Part shown: piece after piece, positions 16,508 through 25,160 of the stretch
Layout of the letters: every line of letters starts with the position of its first letter
Numbering within the stretch: the stretch's first letter is position 1
Source: Scandinavium sp036495715
GTDB lineage: Bacteria > Pseudomonadota > Gammaproteobacteria > Enterobacterales > Enterobacteriaceae
Direction: 5' to 3'
NCBI GenBank assembly: GCA_036495715.1
Contig: DASXML010000051.1
Location: 62,001 to 126,000 of the forward strand
DNA length: 64,000 nucleotides
Notes under the pieces: model-generated
Databases searched by the model: none
Seen by the model: only the letters and a program-made list of their open reading frames with translations
Told to the model about the DNA's origin: nothing
Position numbers and translations under genes: made by a program

Positions 16508-17311
16508 ATGCTGTTATCCGGAAAAATTCATAATGAAGGCGCCGACATTGCCTGGTACAAGGAGGGTCAAGGTCCTTTTCTGCTGCTAATTCCAGGCGGG
16601 AATGGTGACAGTCGTCTTTACACGTCGCTGTCTACCGAACTCGCCTCTCGTTATACCGTTATCCGCTGTGATCGCCGCGCCAACGCCAGCAGTACCGGCG
16701 ATACGCAGGCTGAACTGAATATGGCGCAACAGGCTCGCGATGTGGCGGCCGTTGTTCGTGAGGTCACTGGCGAGAAAGCCTTTGTATTTGGAAGCAGCGC
16801 CGGGGCAAATATCGCGCTGGCACTGACCCAGAATCACCCGCAATGGGTGCGTGGTCTTGTGGCGCATGAGCCGCCGGTGAGCGATATGCTGCCAGATGCC
16901 ACGCCGTGGCGCATGTTCTTCGATGCGGTTTACCAAACCTCCCTGAAAAGCGGTTCCGCTGAGGCGATGAAACTTTTCGCCTCTTCATTTGTTGGTTTTG
17001 ATAAAAACATGCCCGCGCCTGCGGATCAGAATGGTAGCCATGAGCGCTTTCTGGCCCATGAATTCAATGTTATCAACCGATTCGTGCCTGACATAAGCGT
17101 GCTTCGCCAAAGCGGCGTCCCGATGGTGACCGGCGTGGGTCGCGCGAGCGGTGATGCTTTTTATGCCCAAACGGCGCGTGAACTTGCCCGCCAACTCCCC
17201 TGCCCATGTGTCGATTTTATCGGCAACCACACCGGTTACGCGCTGTCTCCAGGGGTCTTTGCCGATGAACTGGATAACGCGCTGCAATCACTTTCACACG
17301 CCGATACGTAA
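16508..17311 (+). CDS. alpha/beta-fold hydrolase
   Basis: This 267-residue protein has strand and oxyanion elements (FLLLIPGGNGDSRLY), the nucleophile elbow GSSAG near residue 96 and a terminal catalytic His in GNHTGY. AAGGAG lies ten bases before the ATG. There is no signal peptide, so it is cytosolic. The substrate (ester, lactone or other) cannot be told from sequence. A decayed amidohydrolase end follows immediately, so the two may once have been in one catabolic unit. Confidence 0.85.
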   Translation: MLLSGKIHNEGADIAWYKEGQGPFLLLIPGGNGDSRLYTSLSTELASRYTVIRCDRRANASSTGDTQAELNMAQQARDVAAVVREVTGEKAFVFGSSAGANIALALTQNHPQWVRGLVAHEPPVSDMLPDATPWRMFFDAVYQTSLKSGSAEAMKLFASSFVGFDKNMPAPADQNGSHERFLAHEFNVINRFVPDISVLRQSGVPMVTGVGRASGDAFYAQTARELARQLPCPCVDFIGNHTGYALSPGVFADELDNALQSLSHADT

Positions 17312-17338
17312 GGGAATCACAATGGAAATTTTCCCGCA

Positions 17339-17460
17339 GATTATCCTTCCCTGACAAACAAAGGTGCGCGTCAGTTCCTGGACAACGCCCCTGTCAGCCA
17401 GGCGGATAACGAGAAAATTGCCCACGGTCGAACGTTTGCTGAAAATCCAGAAGCATTTAT
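17339..17460 (+). pseudogene. C-terminal remnant of an amidohydrolase-2 family protein
   Basis: From 17339 the frame reads DYPSLTNKGARQFLDNAPV, then SQADNEKIAHG. In the next frame it continues VERLLKI. With one base restored near 17428 this reproduces the usual C-terminal end of amidohydrolase-2 proteins (DYP...LPVSxADREKIxxGNAERLLxI). The TIM-barrel body is absent. It follows the hydrolase by 28 bases and runs into the convergent lipoprotein gene. Confidence 0.55.
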
Positions 17461-17807
17461 GCCGGGAATTTCAGCTCTGGAACCAATGCATCCTCATGCT
17501 GCATGCATTTTTTCCAGGCGCTGCCCGGCTCGCCATTATCCACTGCGGTCGAGGTGCGGTATTCCACGGTTCGGTTCTGCATTGTTCCATCGGTGCCCGA
17601 CACAACATAGTGTGCCGTCGTCCACCATGTTCGGGCTGATTGCCCTTTGGCCGTCAATTCGATGGTGTTGTTTTTGACGTCTTCTGCACATTGATGCGCG
17701 GCAGTATTGACGCGTTGATACTTTGCTTCTGGTGATGATTGCGCCTGAGATGAACACCCTGCGACAAAGAAAACCACGACGGACGCTGCGCACAATCTTT
17801 TCGACAT
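17457..17807 (-). CDS. small lipoprotein of unknown function
   Basis: This 116-residue protein has a lipoprotein signal with lipobox VAGC (Cys 18) followed by SSQ, which predicts outer-membrane sorting. The mature part has two further Cys (in HQCAED and KKCMQH) that could form a disulfide, and aromatic strands (ARTWWTTAHYVVSG). I do not recognise the family. It starts 23 bases after the stop of the transglycosylase gene, in the same direction, so co-transcription is likely and a cell-wall role is possible. Confidence 0.7.
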   Translation of the reverse strand: MSKRLCAASVVVFFVAGCSSQAQSSPEAKYQRVNTAAHQCAEDVKNNTIELTAKGQSARTWWTTAHYVVSGTDGTMQNRTVEYRTSTAVDNGEPGSAWKKCMQHEDALVPELKFPA

Positions 17808-17830
17808 TATTTATTCCTCACACCTGCGTT

Positions 17831-19357
17831 TTACGGCTTTACGGGAACGTCTTCAGCGTTTGATTTTTCCGCTGCCGACTCTGCTTTTGATTGGTTTACC
17901 GCCTTCTCTTTTTGCGTGATTTCATCCAGCACCAGACGATAAGCCACATAGTATTTATAGATGTTGCCGACGTAGTTCACGGTTTCCGCCCCGATTTTCT
18001 CTGCGGCCAAATTTTCCACATTGCCAAACCACACATCGGGGTCAAAACCGCGTTTTTTTGTCTCTGCCTGTAAACGTGCAATGCGTGCCGGACCCGCGTT
18101 ATAGGAGGCAAACGAGAACAACGCTTTGTTGAGGGGCGTCATCGGTTCATCACCGTAGTACTGGTCTATCATCCAGCGCATATATTTAACGCCCGCGTGG
18201 ATATTCGGTTCCAGTTTGCGAATATCGCCGACGTCCAACTGCTTGCCGGTGCCTGGCATCACTTGCATTACCCCGATAGCACCGACCGGGCTACGAACCG
18301 CTTGGTTGAGACGCGATTCCTGATAGCCCTGCGCGGCCATTAGCAGCCAATCTACGTTATAGCGTTGGCCGTATTTTCTGAACAGCTCGACCATCATCAA
18401 GAATTTTCGACGCCCTTCTTCCGATGTCGCATCTTTCACATATTTGGCGTTTTTCAGATAACGCAGAAACAACGTATTCCCCAGTGTGCTGCCGACTTTA
18501 TTTCCCTTAACAAAATTATTCAGCAACGCGAGAAGCTGCGGGCTGTCCTTGCGTACGGCCCAGGCGATTTGGGCATGGTCACGCAGCACAATGTTGTCGT
18601 GTATCTTAATTTTTGGAAAGACCTGTTTCCAGAATGTCGCTTTATGCTGATCGACCACGATAAAGGGGATGAGACCGGCGTTAAGCATCTCGATTAAATC
18701 TTCATCCTCCAGTGATTCGGGCGCAGGCTCCAGGATCACCGGTGGGCGTGATTCTTTGACAAAGCGCGTGTTGAGGGTGACCAGACTGTCGTAATAACTC
18801 GATGAAAAACGCACAAACACCGTTTTTCCTGAGAGCTGTTCCAGGTTGTCGATTTGAGGAGCAGATGGCCCTGACAGGAGCAGCTCTTTCGCGTTGGGAT
18901 AAATCGGGTCGGTGAAGGCAACAAGCGCCTCGCGCGCAGGTGTGACGGTCAGATTCGCCGCAGCAATGTCGCCCATACCGTCGTTAAGCGCGGTAAATAA
19001 ATGCTCGCGCGTCACGGGCACGAAAAGGATCCGCACTCTGAGATGACGATGGGTCAGTTTGTCTTCCTTTGCCAACCGTTTGTTCAGATTGCGTTCGAAT
19101 TCAATAAAAATGTCATGTGTGAGCCCGCGCTGTGTGCCTTTGTCGATAAAGAAGAACGTTTTACTGTAGGTCGTTAACACGCGAATGACCCGCCGATCGT
19201 ACATGCCCGGCAGATCACCCACTGTCGATTGCTGAATATCATGACGATTAAGGGCCAGTGCGTCTGGCGGAGGTGCTAACGGCGCGGCATACACGGCGAT
19301 CGTCAACAGTAATGAGAGATTAACGACGGCGGTAAGGCGTAGAAAAGAGCTGTTCAT
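17831..19357 (-). CDS. MltF-like membrane-bound lytic transglycosylase
   Basis: ATG 19357 (MNSSFLRLTAVV) gives a proper signal peptide ending near VYA; the frame is open to 19381. The 508-residue protein joins a periplasmic solute-binding-like domain (about residues 60-300: VIRVLTTYSKTFFF, DGMGDIAAANLTVTPAR) to an SLT transglycosylase domain (about 320-470) with catalytic Glu in QGYQESRLN, GVMQVMP and FASYNAGPARI. This is the MltF design. The tail is rich in Lys, Ala and Glu. It cleaves peptidoglycan glycan strands; the N-terminal domain is thought to regulate activity in MltF. Confidence 0.85.
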   Translation of the reverse strand: MNSSFLRLTAVVNLSLLLTIAVYAAPLAPPPDALALNRHDIQQSTVGDLPGMYDRRVIRVLTTYSKTFFFIDKGTQRGLTHDIFIEFERNLNKRLAKEDKLTHRHLRVRILFVPVTREHLFTALNDGMGDIAAANLTVTPAREALVAFTDPIYPNAKELLLSGPSAPQIDNLEQLSGKTVFVRFSSSYYDSLVTLNTRFVKESRPPVILEPAPESLEDEDLIEMLNAGLIPFIVVDQHKATFWKQVFPKIKIHDNIVLRDHAQIAWAVRKDSPQLLALLNNFVKGNKVGSTLGNTLFLRYLKNAKYVKDATSEEGRRKFLMMVELFRKYGQRYNVDWLLMAAQGYQESRLNQAVRSPVGAIGVMQVMPGTGKQLDVGDIRKLEPNIHAGVKYMRWMIDQYYGDEPMTPLNKALFSFASYNAGPARIARLQAETKKRGFDPDVWFGNVENLAAEKIGAETVNYVGNIYKYYVAYRLVLDEITQKEKAVNQSKAESAAEKSNAEDVPVKP

Positions 19358-19473
19358 GGCGCGGTACTCCGCACTGTGCATCCCTTTATTTTAGTCAATT
19401 CAGAACGTATATGCGGAGTATTTGCAGGGACATTCCCACCTTCCGTGGTGAGAATGTCAGGTTCCACCCTGTT

Positions 19474-20157
19474 CTATTGATTCACCAAAACGGGTTGTGC
19501 CTGCCACAGCGTCGGAAAATCGGCCTTTAACTGCTGTACTTTCGGCATATCGTTGATGGCAATGTACGGATAGTTAGGGTTGTCGTTGAGAAAATTTTGG
19601 TGATATTTTTCCGCCGGGTAGAAACTCTTTTTCACTTCAATCGTTGTCGCTATGGAGGCCGTGAAATAATGACCGGCAGTCAGTTGCGTCATGTACGCTT
19701 TTGCCACTTTCTCTTGTTCGGCGTTCTGAACAAACAGCGTGCTGCGGTATTGAGTACCGTAATCCGGCCCTTGTTTATTCAATTCAGTCGGGTCATGCGC
19801 CACCGAGAAGAAAATCTGTAGCAACTGACCATAGGTGATTTTTTTGGGGTCATACGTCACGCTGACCGACTCCGCATGCCCCGTTAGCCCAGTGCTCACG
19901 GTGGGATAATTAGCCGTTCTGGCGTTGCCGCCTGCATAGCCGGACACTGCGCTGATAACGCCTTTCACGTGCTGAAATACACCCTGCACGCCCCAGAAAC
20001 AACCGCCCGCAAACACAGCGGTCTCAAGCCCGGTATGGTTCTGGGCTTCATCCTGAGCAGGCGCGGGAATGCTCACCGTTTGTGACCAGCCTACGCTCTG
20101 AAATACCAGCGCTGACGCGAGCGTCATTGCGGTAATAATACGATTACATTTCATCAT
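19474..20157 (-). CDS. msrA: periplasmic peptide-methionine (S)-S-oxide reductase
   Basis: This 227-residue protein has a signal peptide (about residues 1-26) and the MsrA core with the catalytic GGCFWGVQGVFQ motif, GYAGGNARTANYPTVSTGLTGHAE and HDPTELNKQGPDYGTQYRS. The signal places it in the periplasm, unlike cytosolic E. coli MsrA. It follows dipZ by 15 bases in the same operon; DipZ can feed electrons from the cytosol, so the pair makes a self-contained repair system for oxidised periplasmic proteins. Confidence 0.9.
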   Translation of the reverse strand: MMKCNRIITAMTLASALVFQSVGWSQTVSIPAPAQDEAQNHTGLETAVFAGGCFWGVQGVFQHVKGVISAVSGYAGGNARTANYPTVSTGLTGHAESVSVTYDPKKITYGQLLQIFFSVAHDPTELNKQGPDYGTQYRSTLFVQNAEQEKVAKAYMTQLTAGHYFTASIATTIEVKKSFYPAEKYHQNFLNDNPNYPYIAINDMPKVQQLKADFPTLWQAQPVLVNQ

Positions 20158-20172
20158 AATGTGTGTGCCTCA

Positions 20173-21927
20173 TTAACCGAACGTGAAGGCGTAAGCCGTA
20201 GCGCCTGGCTTTTTAAACTCGATACTGAACGTGTGCTCACCCGGGCCATCTTTCTGGCGGATCAGTTGATACAACCGCTGTTCTGTGACGGTGCCGCTGC
20301 CATCCTGTGCGATATCGCTGCCGTGCATCGCGCCAGGCGCTTTACCGTCCAGTGAAACTGTGAAGTGAACCGGCTGGCCATTGGCATCCGGGCCAAGCAC
20401 GAGATGCAGATCGCGGGCGCGAAACTGATACACAATCCGACCCTTTTCCCCCGCGAGCGTGATGTGCTCACCACCGATATTCCAGCGCCCTTCCAGCCCC
20501 CAGGCATTAAGCGGAAGCGCCACGGGGTTGTGGTAATCGGATGCTTCATCATTATCGACACTGCCAGAAGCGAAGTTTTCGGCGCGTTGATAGCCCAGAT
20601 AGGTTTCGGGTGAAATGTCATTCATACCGCTGGCCGATTGTTCAACGCCCTGGCCCGCAACGCGCGCAATGCCGTCATTCACGTTCTGCGCGCCAGCCTG
20701 GCGCAGCAGTTCCTGAATCACGCGCTCAGATTCGGCATAATTACCTTCGCCAAAATGCGTGTAGCGGATGTGGCCTTTGGCATCGATAAAATAGTGTGCA
20801 GGCCAATACTGATTGTTGAACGCCTGCCAGATGGTGAAGTTGTTATCGATAGCAATCGGGTACGTCACGCCCAGTTTTTTCGCTTCTTTGGTAACGTTAT
20901 TGATATCCCGTTCGAAGGCGAATTCCGGTGCGTGTACACCAATGACAACCAGTCCCTGATCGTGATATTTCGCCGCCCACGCTTTGACATACGGCAGCGT
21001 GCGAAGGCAATTGATGCAGGAATAGGTCCAGAAATCGATCAGCACCACTTTGCCGCGCAGCGATTCTGCGCTGAGCGGTGGCGAATTCAACCACTGCACC
21101 GCGCCTGTCAGTGGCGGCATGGCACCACCGTCTATCAGCGCAGGCACAGCATTACTTGTTGCCGATGCCAGCGATACGGATGGCGTGGCGGGTGTTATCG
21201 CACTCTCTGGCTTAAGTTTTTGCACTAATGCCTGCTCAATTCCACCGGTGGAAACGGACGACAAACGCGCCAGAATACCGGTATCGAGGCCCAGTGAAAT
21301 TGCGGCAACGCCGAGTAACATTGCCGCCCCCAACCCGCGACGGATCCATTCCCCCACGCCCAGCGAGCGTTTCATTGCGCTGAAAACTTTACCGCCGATC
21401 AGTAACGCCAACGCTAAAGACGTCACCGCGCCGGCGGCATAGGCCAACAGTAACAAAGTCGAACCCGCGTTCGCGCCTTGTAACGCGGCACCCGTTAACA
21501 CCAGACCGAGGATCGGCCCGGCGCATGGTGCCCACAACAAGCCCGTCGCCACGCCTAACAGTAATGAACTGCCCGGTCCGGCAGAACGCCCAGATGCGAT
21601 TTTTTCCGACAGTGAATTACCGGCATTCACCAGCGGGTGCATCAGGCGCTCACCGATTTGCGGGAACAGCAACGTGATACCGAAAACCGCCATCAACACC
21701 AGCGCCGCAATGCGCCCATACTGGTTCGCAGCCACAACCCAACCGCCACCTACTGCGGCGAGGGTGGCAAACAGCGTAAAGGTCAACGCCATACCGAGCA
21801 GTAATGGCAGGCCCGAACGGGTAAAAGGCTGGTCTGAGCGTGCGAAAACAAACGGCAACACCGGAAGAATGCAGGGACTGGCGATGGTCAGCAGACCGCC
21901 CAGATAAGCAAGAATAATGACCAACAT
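20173..21927 (-). CDS. DipZ-type thiol-disulfide interchange protein (CcdA-TlpA fusion)
   Basis: This 584-residue fusion begins with a CcdA/DsbD-type domain of about seven membrane helices (residues 1-240). The conserved Cys are in ASPCILPVLPF and APCAGPILG. It is followed by a periplasmic thioredoxin-like domain with active site YSCINCLRTLPY near residue 305, and a C-terminal beta domain (about 440-584: WGLEGRWNIGGEHITL). It moves reducing power from cytosolic thioredoxin to periplasmic targets. The downstream msrA is the obvious client. Confidence 0.88.
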   Translation of the reverse strand: MLVIILAYLGGLLTIASPCILPVLPFVFARSDQPFTRSGLPLLLGMALTFTLFATLAAVGGGWVVAANQYGRIAALVLMAVFGITLLFPQIGERLMHPLVNAGNSLSEKIASGRSAGPGSSLLLGVATGLLWAPCAGPILGLVLTGAALQGANAGSTLLLLAYAAGAVTSLALALLIGGKVFSAMKRSLGVGEWIRRGLGAAMLLGVAAISLGLDTGILARLSSVSTGGIEQALVQKLKPESAITPATPSVSLASATSNAVPALIDGGAMPPLTGAVQWLNSPPLSAESLRGKVVLIDFWTYSCINCLRTLPYVKAWAAKYHDQGLVVIGVHAPEFAFERDINNVTKEAKKLGVTYPIAIDNNFTIWQAFNNQYWPAHYFIDAKGHIRYTHFGEGNYAESERVIQELLRQAGAQNVNDGIARVAGQGVEQSASGMNDISPETYLGYQRAENFASGSVDNDEASDYHNPVALPLNAWGLEGRWNIGGEHITLAGEKGRIVYQFRARDLHLVLGPDANGQPVHFTVSLDGKAPGAMHGSDIAQDGSGTVTEQRLYQLIRQKDGPGEHTFSIEFKKPGATAYAFTFG

Positions 21928-22062
21928 AATTCAGGCCTCAGAAGAAACAACGAATCGTTGATAACCTGACTGTAGCCGGGAATTGATTACGGGATCCTCG
22001 CGGAAACTTCACTTTTTCGTGACAACTGCGGAGGCTCTCCAGGCCTGGAGAGCCAGTAGAAA

Positions 22063-22809
22063 TTACAAATTACCTACGCCGCCATCGACCAGTAAATCGG
22101 TTCCGACCACATAGGCAGATTCGTCAGACGCAAGGAACACCGCTGCTTTCGCCAGTTCCAGAGCGGTGCCCAAACGACCGATAGGGACCAATTGGCGAAT
22201 TTCCTCTCGAAGCTTCTCTTCTCCCAATCCCGTGCCAAGTTTACCTAACGCCGGGGTTTCTGTCGGGCCGGGGCTAAGCCCGTTAACACGTACTCCTCGC
22301 GTGTGTAATTCACCAGAAAGTGTACGTGCCAGAGACAGAATCGCCGCTTTGCTGGCGGCGTAAACGCTGCTCTGCGGCAAGCCAATCCTTGCGCTCACAG
22401 ACCCACAAACAATGACTGATGATGGGTTTGCTAACAGCGGCAATATGGCCTTAATTAAGAAAAATGGGCCTTTAAGATTGGTATTCATCAGTCGATCATA
22501 AGTGTTCTCATCCCATGCTTCGAGAGCACGATGCGTAACATCTCCTGCATTGGCGAAAAGGATGTCCAGCCGTGGCCAGTGCTGTTGCAATGCATTGGCG
22601 AGATCTTGTTGTTGCTTGATATCGCCCGCATCACTTTTAAAGACCAACACGTCGCCGAGTTGTTCTTTGGCGGCCTGCAACCCACTTTCGCTGCGTCCCG
22701 TAATAGCCACTTTCGCCCCTTCCGCCAGAAACTGCCTCGCCGTTTCCAGTCCTATCCCGCTGGTACCACCGGTAATTAAGGCATATTTATTGTTAAGTCT
22801 GCTCATCAT
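22063..22809 (-). CDS. SDR-family oxidoreductase
   Basis: This 248-residue classical SDR has TGGTSGIG (about residues 14-21), NAGDVTHRALE, the catalytic YAASK and the terminal VVGTDLLVDGG. ATG 22809 and ATG 22806 are both possible starts. It is cytosolic; the substrate is unknown. It is divergent from an HxlR regulator at 22928, and the gap carries two direct repeats that look like operator sites. This repeats the oxidoreductase/HxlR theme at 6822-8325. Confidence 0.87.
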   Translation of the reverse strand: MMSRLNNKYALITGGTSGIGLETARQFLAEGAKVAITGRSESGLQAAKEQLGDVLVFKSDAGDIKQQQDLANALQQHWPRLDILFANAGDVTHRALEAWDENTYDRLMNTNLKGPFFLIKAILPLLANPSSVIVCGSVSARIGLPQSSVYAASKAAILSLARTLSGELHTRGVRVNGLSPGPTETPALGKLGTGLGEEKLREEIRQLVPIGRLGTALELAKAAVFLASDESAYVVGTDLLVDGGVGNL

Positions 22810-22855
22810 GTGACCTCACATTTCACTGGTGAAGGCATTATTTCCGCTATAGTAT

Positions 22856-22886
22856 CTTTTGGATAGTAGGCACCTTTTGGATACTA
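22856..22886. promoter_or_regulatory. direct repeats, likely HxlR operator
   Basis: CTTTTGGATAGTA (22856-22868) and CTTTTGGATACTA (22874-22886) are direct repeats 18 bases apart. TAGTATC (22850-22856) with GATACTA (22880-22886) adds an inverted pair. They lie between the divergent SDR and HxlR genes, where autoregulation is expected. Confidence 0.5.
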
Positions 22887-22927
22887 AGGTGCTTCGTGGA
22901 GCGCATTGCCGAATGACGGGAGTCGAG

Positions 22928-23287
22928 ATGCCAAAAAATATTTATCTTTTGCCGGATGCGGGAGCGGATTGCCCGATGGTGAGCTTTGTGAATCTTATCG
23001 CTGGGAAATGGGCGATCCCTATTCTCTACCGCTTGATTCTGATTGATGAGCCGGTCCGGTTCAGTGAATTACAGCGCGCAGTCAATCCCATCACCCAAAA
23101 AGAGCTCACAAAGCAGCTACGGCAATTTGAAGCTCGTGGGCTGGTGAACAGAACGGTATTTGCAGAGGTACCACCGCGAGTGGAATATCAGATAACGACG
23201 TTGGGGAAATCACTTCGACCGACGCTGGATTCTCTGGCGGAATGGATGCGGATGAATAAGCGGGAAATGGATATCGCGAGTGGCTAA
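22928..23287 (+). CDS. HxlR-family transcriptional regulator
   Basis: This 119-residue winged-helix protein has the family Cys (DAGADCPM) and the pattern VSFVNLIAGKWAIPILYRL, RFSELQRAVNPITQKELTKQL and PPRVEYQITTLGKSL. ATG 22928 with GGGAG five bases before it is preferred over in-frame starts at 22913 and 22859; the last would place the operator repeats inside the gene. It probably controls the divergent SDR and itself. Confidence 0.85.
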   Translation: MPKNIYLLPDAGADCPMVSFVNLIAGKWAIPILYRLILIDEPVRFSELQRAVNPITQKELTKQLRQFEARGLVNRTVFAEVPPRVEYQITTLGKSLRPTLDSLAEWMRMNKREMDIASG

Positions 23288-23326
23288 CGCTGATGTATGT
23301 TTGGCGTTAACACTGGTGAGTGACCA

Positions 23327-23351
23327 GCCCGGCAAACTCGCGCCGCCGGGC
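23327..23351. repeat. REP-like hairpin between convergent genes
   Basis: Arms GCCCGGC and GCCGGGC enclose 11 bases, and the sequence GCGCCGCCGGGC is of the REP type found elsewhere in this window. It lies between the convergent HxlR and aminotransferase genes and may act as a terminator for both. Confidence 0.5.
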
Positions 23352-23364
23352 GAATAAACACGGA

Positions 23365-24549
23365 CTACAGCGCTGACTTTAAGCGCTGCACCGCTTCATA
23401 AAGCTGTTCTTCGGTGGCGGTAGCATACGAGAAACGCAGCGTTTTCTTATCTGTATGGTCGCTGAAGAAAAACTCTCCAGGCACATACACGACGCCTTTC
23501 TCCAGCGTCTGTTTCAGCCATGTGGTGGTGTCAAAATCGTAACGGAATTGCGCCCACAGGAACATGCCGCCCTGCGGCTGATTAAACGTGATGTGCTCAT
23601 CCAGTTCCTCTTTCAGGAAACGCGACAGCGCCAGACACTTCTGCTTATAGGCATCGCGAATGAGCGCGATTTGCGGGTCGAGTCGGCCCATGGTCAGATA
23701 GGTAGCAACCAGTGACTGAGCAAATGCGTTGGCGTGAAGATCGGTTGCCTGCTTCACAATCGCCACCTTCTGTTTCATCCACTCTGGCAAAATAATCCAG
23801 CCAACCCGCAGGCCCGGCGCCAGTATTTTGGAAAACGTCGAGGTGTAAACCACGCTTTCGCGATCGCCCATCTCTGCTGCGGTCTGGAATAACGTTTTCT
23901 GGCGTTCTTCGGTAAAACTGATCGCGCCATACGGGTCGTCTTCGATAATCACGAAATCGTGTTTGATCGCGAGTTTGACCAGTTTTTCACGACGTTCCGC
24001 GCTGAGTGTTGTCCCGCTAGGATTGCCGAATGTCGGCACAATATAAACGGCTTTGATGCGCGTAGTGTTGAGCAGCGCTTCCAGTTCATCGACGATCATG
24101 CCGTTAGCATCACTGCCCACGGACTGCACGGTGGCGTCGGTGAGACTCAAAATTTGTAGCGTTGCCAGGTAGGTCGGGCGTTCCACCACGAAGACATCAC
24201 CCGGGTTTGCCAATGCGCGGATCAACAGGTCCAGCGCCTGCTGTGAGCCTGACGTTATCAGCATCTGATCCGCCGTCGCGCTGATCCCACGCGCCTTGCA
24301 CAGCCCTTCGAGCTGCTGGCGTAACTCGACGTTACCTTCCGTTAAACCGTACTGGAACGCTTCGCCGAAGTTTTCTTCCACGACACGTTGGGTAGCAATG
24401 GAAAGCCCTTCTTTGTCAAACAATTCCCCGGAAGGAATGCCGCCCGCGAGCGAAATGACGCCGGGCATTTTACTGTGTTTTAACAATTCGCGAATGGCGG
24501 AGGGTTGCAGTTGTTGGATGCGGTCTGCGAGGTGATTGCTCTTGCTCAT
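23365..24549 (-). CDS. PLP-dependent class I/II aminotransferase
   Basis: This 394-residue fold-type I enzyme has GGIPSGELFD near the N-terminus, ITSGSQQALDLL, VPTFGNPSGTTL, the IEDDPYGAISF Asp that pairs with the PLP pyridine, and the PLP lysine in TSTFSKILAPGLRVGW. It resembles the LysN/2-aminoadipate and MocR C-terminal group, but has no DNA-binding domain, so it is an enzyme only. The amino donor and acceptor cannot be told from sequence. Confidence 0.85.
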   Translation of the reverse strand: MSKSNHLADRIQQLQPSAIRELLKHSKMPGVISLAGGIPSGELFDKEGLSIATQRVVEENFGEAFQYGLTEGNVELRQQLEGLCKARGISATADQMLITSGSQQALDLLIRALANPGDVFVVERPTYLATLQILSLTDATVQSVGSDANGMIVDELEALLNTTRIKAVYIVPTFGNPSGTTLSAERREKLVKLAIKHDFVIIEDDPYGAISFTEERQKTLFQTAAEMGDRESVVYTSTFSKILAPGLRVGWIILPEWMKQKVAIVKQATDLHANAFAQSLVATYLTMGRLDPQIALIRDAYKQKCLALSRFLKEELDEHITFNQPQGGMFLWAQFRYDFDTTTWLKQTLEKGVVYVPGEFFFSDHTDKKTLRFSYATATEEQLYEAVQRLKSAL

Positions 24550-24628
24550 GTTTTTTTCTCTGGTTTTTATTCCCCTAAAATATACCTAGCCCGCAAATGA
24601 ATTAGCAATGCCTTTGACCGACAAAAGC

Positions 24629-24655
24629 AAAAAACCACGCCAGGCGTGGTTTTTA
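24629..24655. terminator. bidirectional terminator
   Basis: ACCACGC (24634-24640) and GCGTGGT (24644-24650) pair around CAG, preceded by an A run and followed by a T run. It closes the leftward small secreted protein gene, whose stop is 17 bases away. Confidence 0.7.
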
Positions 24656-24672
24656 CGCTAAGAAAAGCGTGA

Positions 24673-24933
24673 TTATTTATTGCCAACCACCGTGTCGAAC
24701 GCGTCACGGCGGCCATCGCGCTTGGTATCTTTTTTATCGCGGCGGCAGTCGAGATTGCTTTTGTTGTTTTTGACATAACAATCACGTTTGTCTTTACGGG
24801 CATTCGTGCGCGCATCCTGGCGAATATCCCGCGCTTTCTGGTGGCGGCGATGGGCATCCTGCAAACTCGCGTGGGCTGAGAGAGCGGGCATTACAATGGC
24901 TGTAGCCAGCAGCATAACAACTGTTTTTTTCAT
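24673..24933 (-). CDS. small secreted basic protein, unknown function
   Basis: ATG 24933 (MKKTVVMLLATAIV) is preceded by AAGGATAAA and gives a textbook signal peptide cleaved near AHA; the longer frame to 24978 adds a poor N-terminus. The mature part of about 65 residues is strongly charged, rich in Arg, Lys and Asp (for example RRHQKARDIRQDARTNARK), with two Cys (DCYVKN and LDCRRD) that may form a disulfide in the periplasm. I do not recognise a family. A strong terminator follows it. Confidence 0.7.
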   Translation of the reverse strand: MKKTVVMLLATAIVMPALSAHASLQDAHRRHQKARDIRQDARTNARKDKRDCYVKNNKSNLDCRRDKKDTKRDGRRDAFDTVVGNK

Positions 24934-25113
24934 TTTATCCTTCCAGAACGATGCAAAAGTAACCTTTATATACGGCACGGCTGCATGTGGAATTAACCCT
25001 TAAGACGTTTTAAAAAAAACTCTGCGCCGATCCTTTTCCCTTTACGTTGCGCGTCATCGTTCTGGTGTCGTTGACAAGCGAATGGCGATCGCCCACACTT
25101 AATGTGTACTCAG

Positions 25114-25137
25114 TATAATTTAGTGCCAAGTATACTT
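25114..25137 (+). promoter_or_regulatory. -10 hexamer and palindrome upstream of the MFS gene
   Basis: A perfect TATAAT (25114-25119) and the palindrome AAGTATACTT (25128-25137) lie just upstream of the MFS start at 25161. No good -35 is correctly spaced; TTGACA at 25071 is too far. The palindrome could be the operator of the TetR regulator encoded after the pump. Confidence 0.35.
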
Positions 25138-25160
25138 TCCCCTTTTCTTTGAGAATTACT

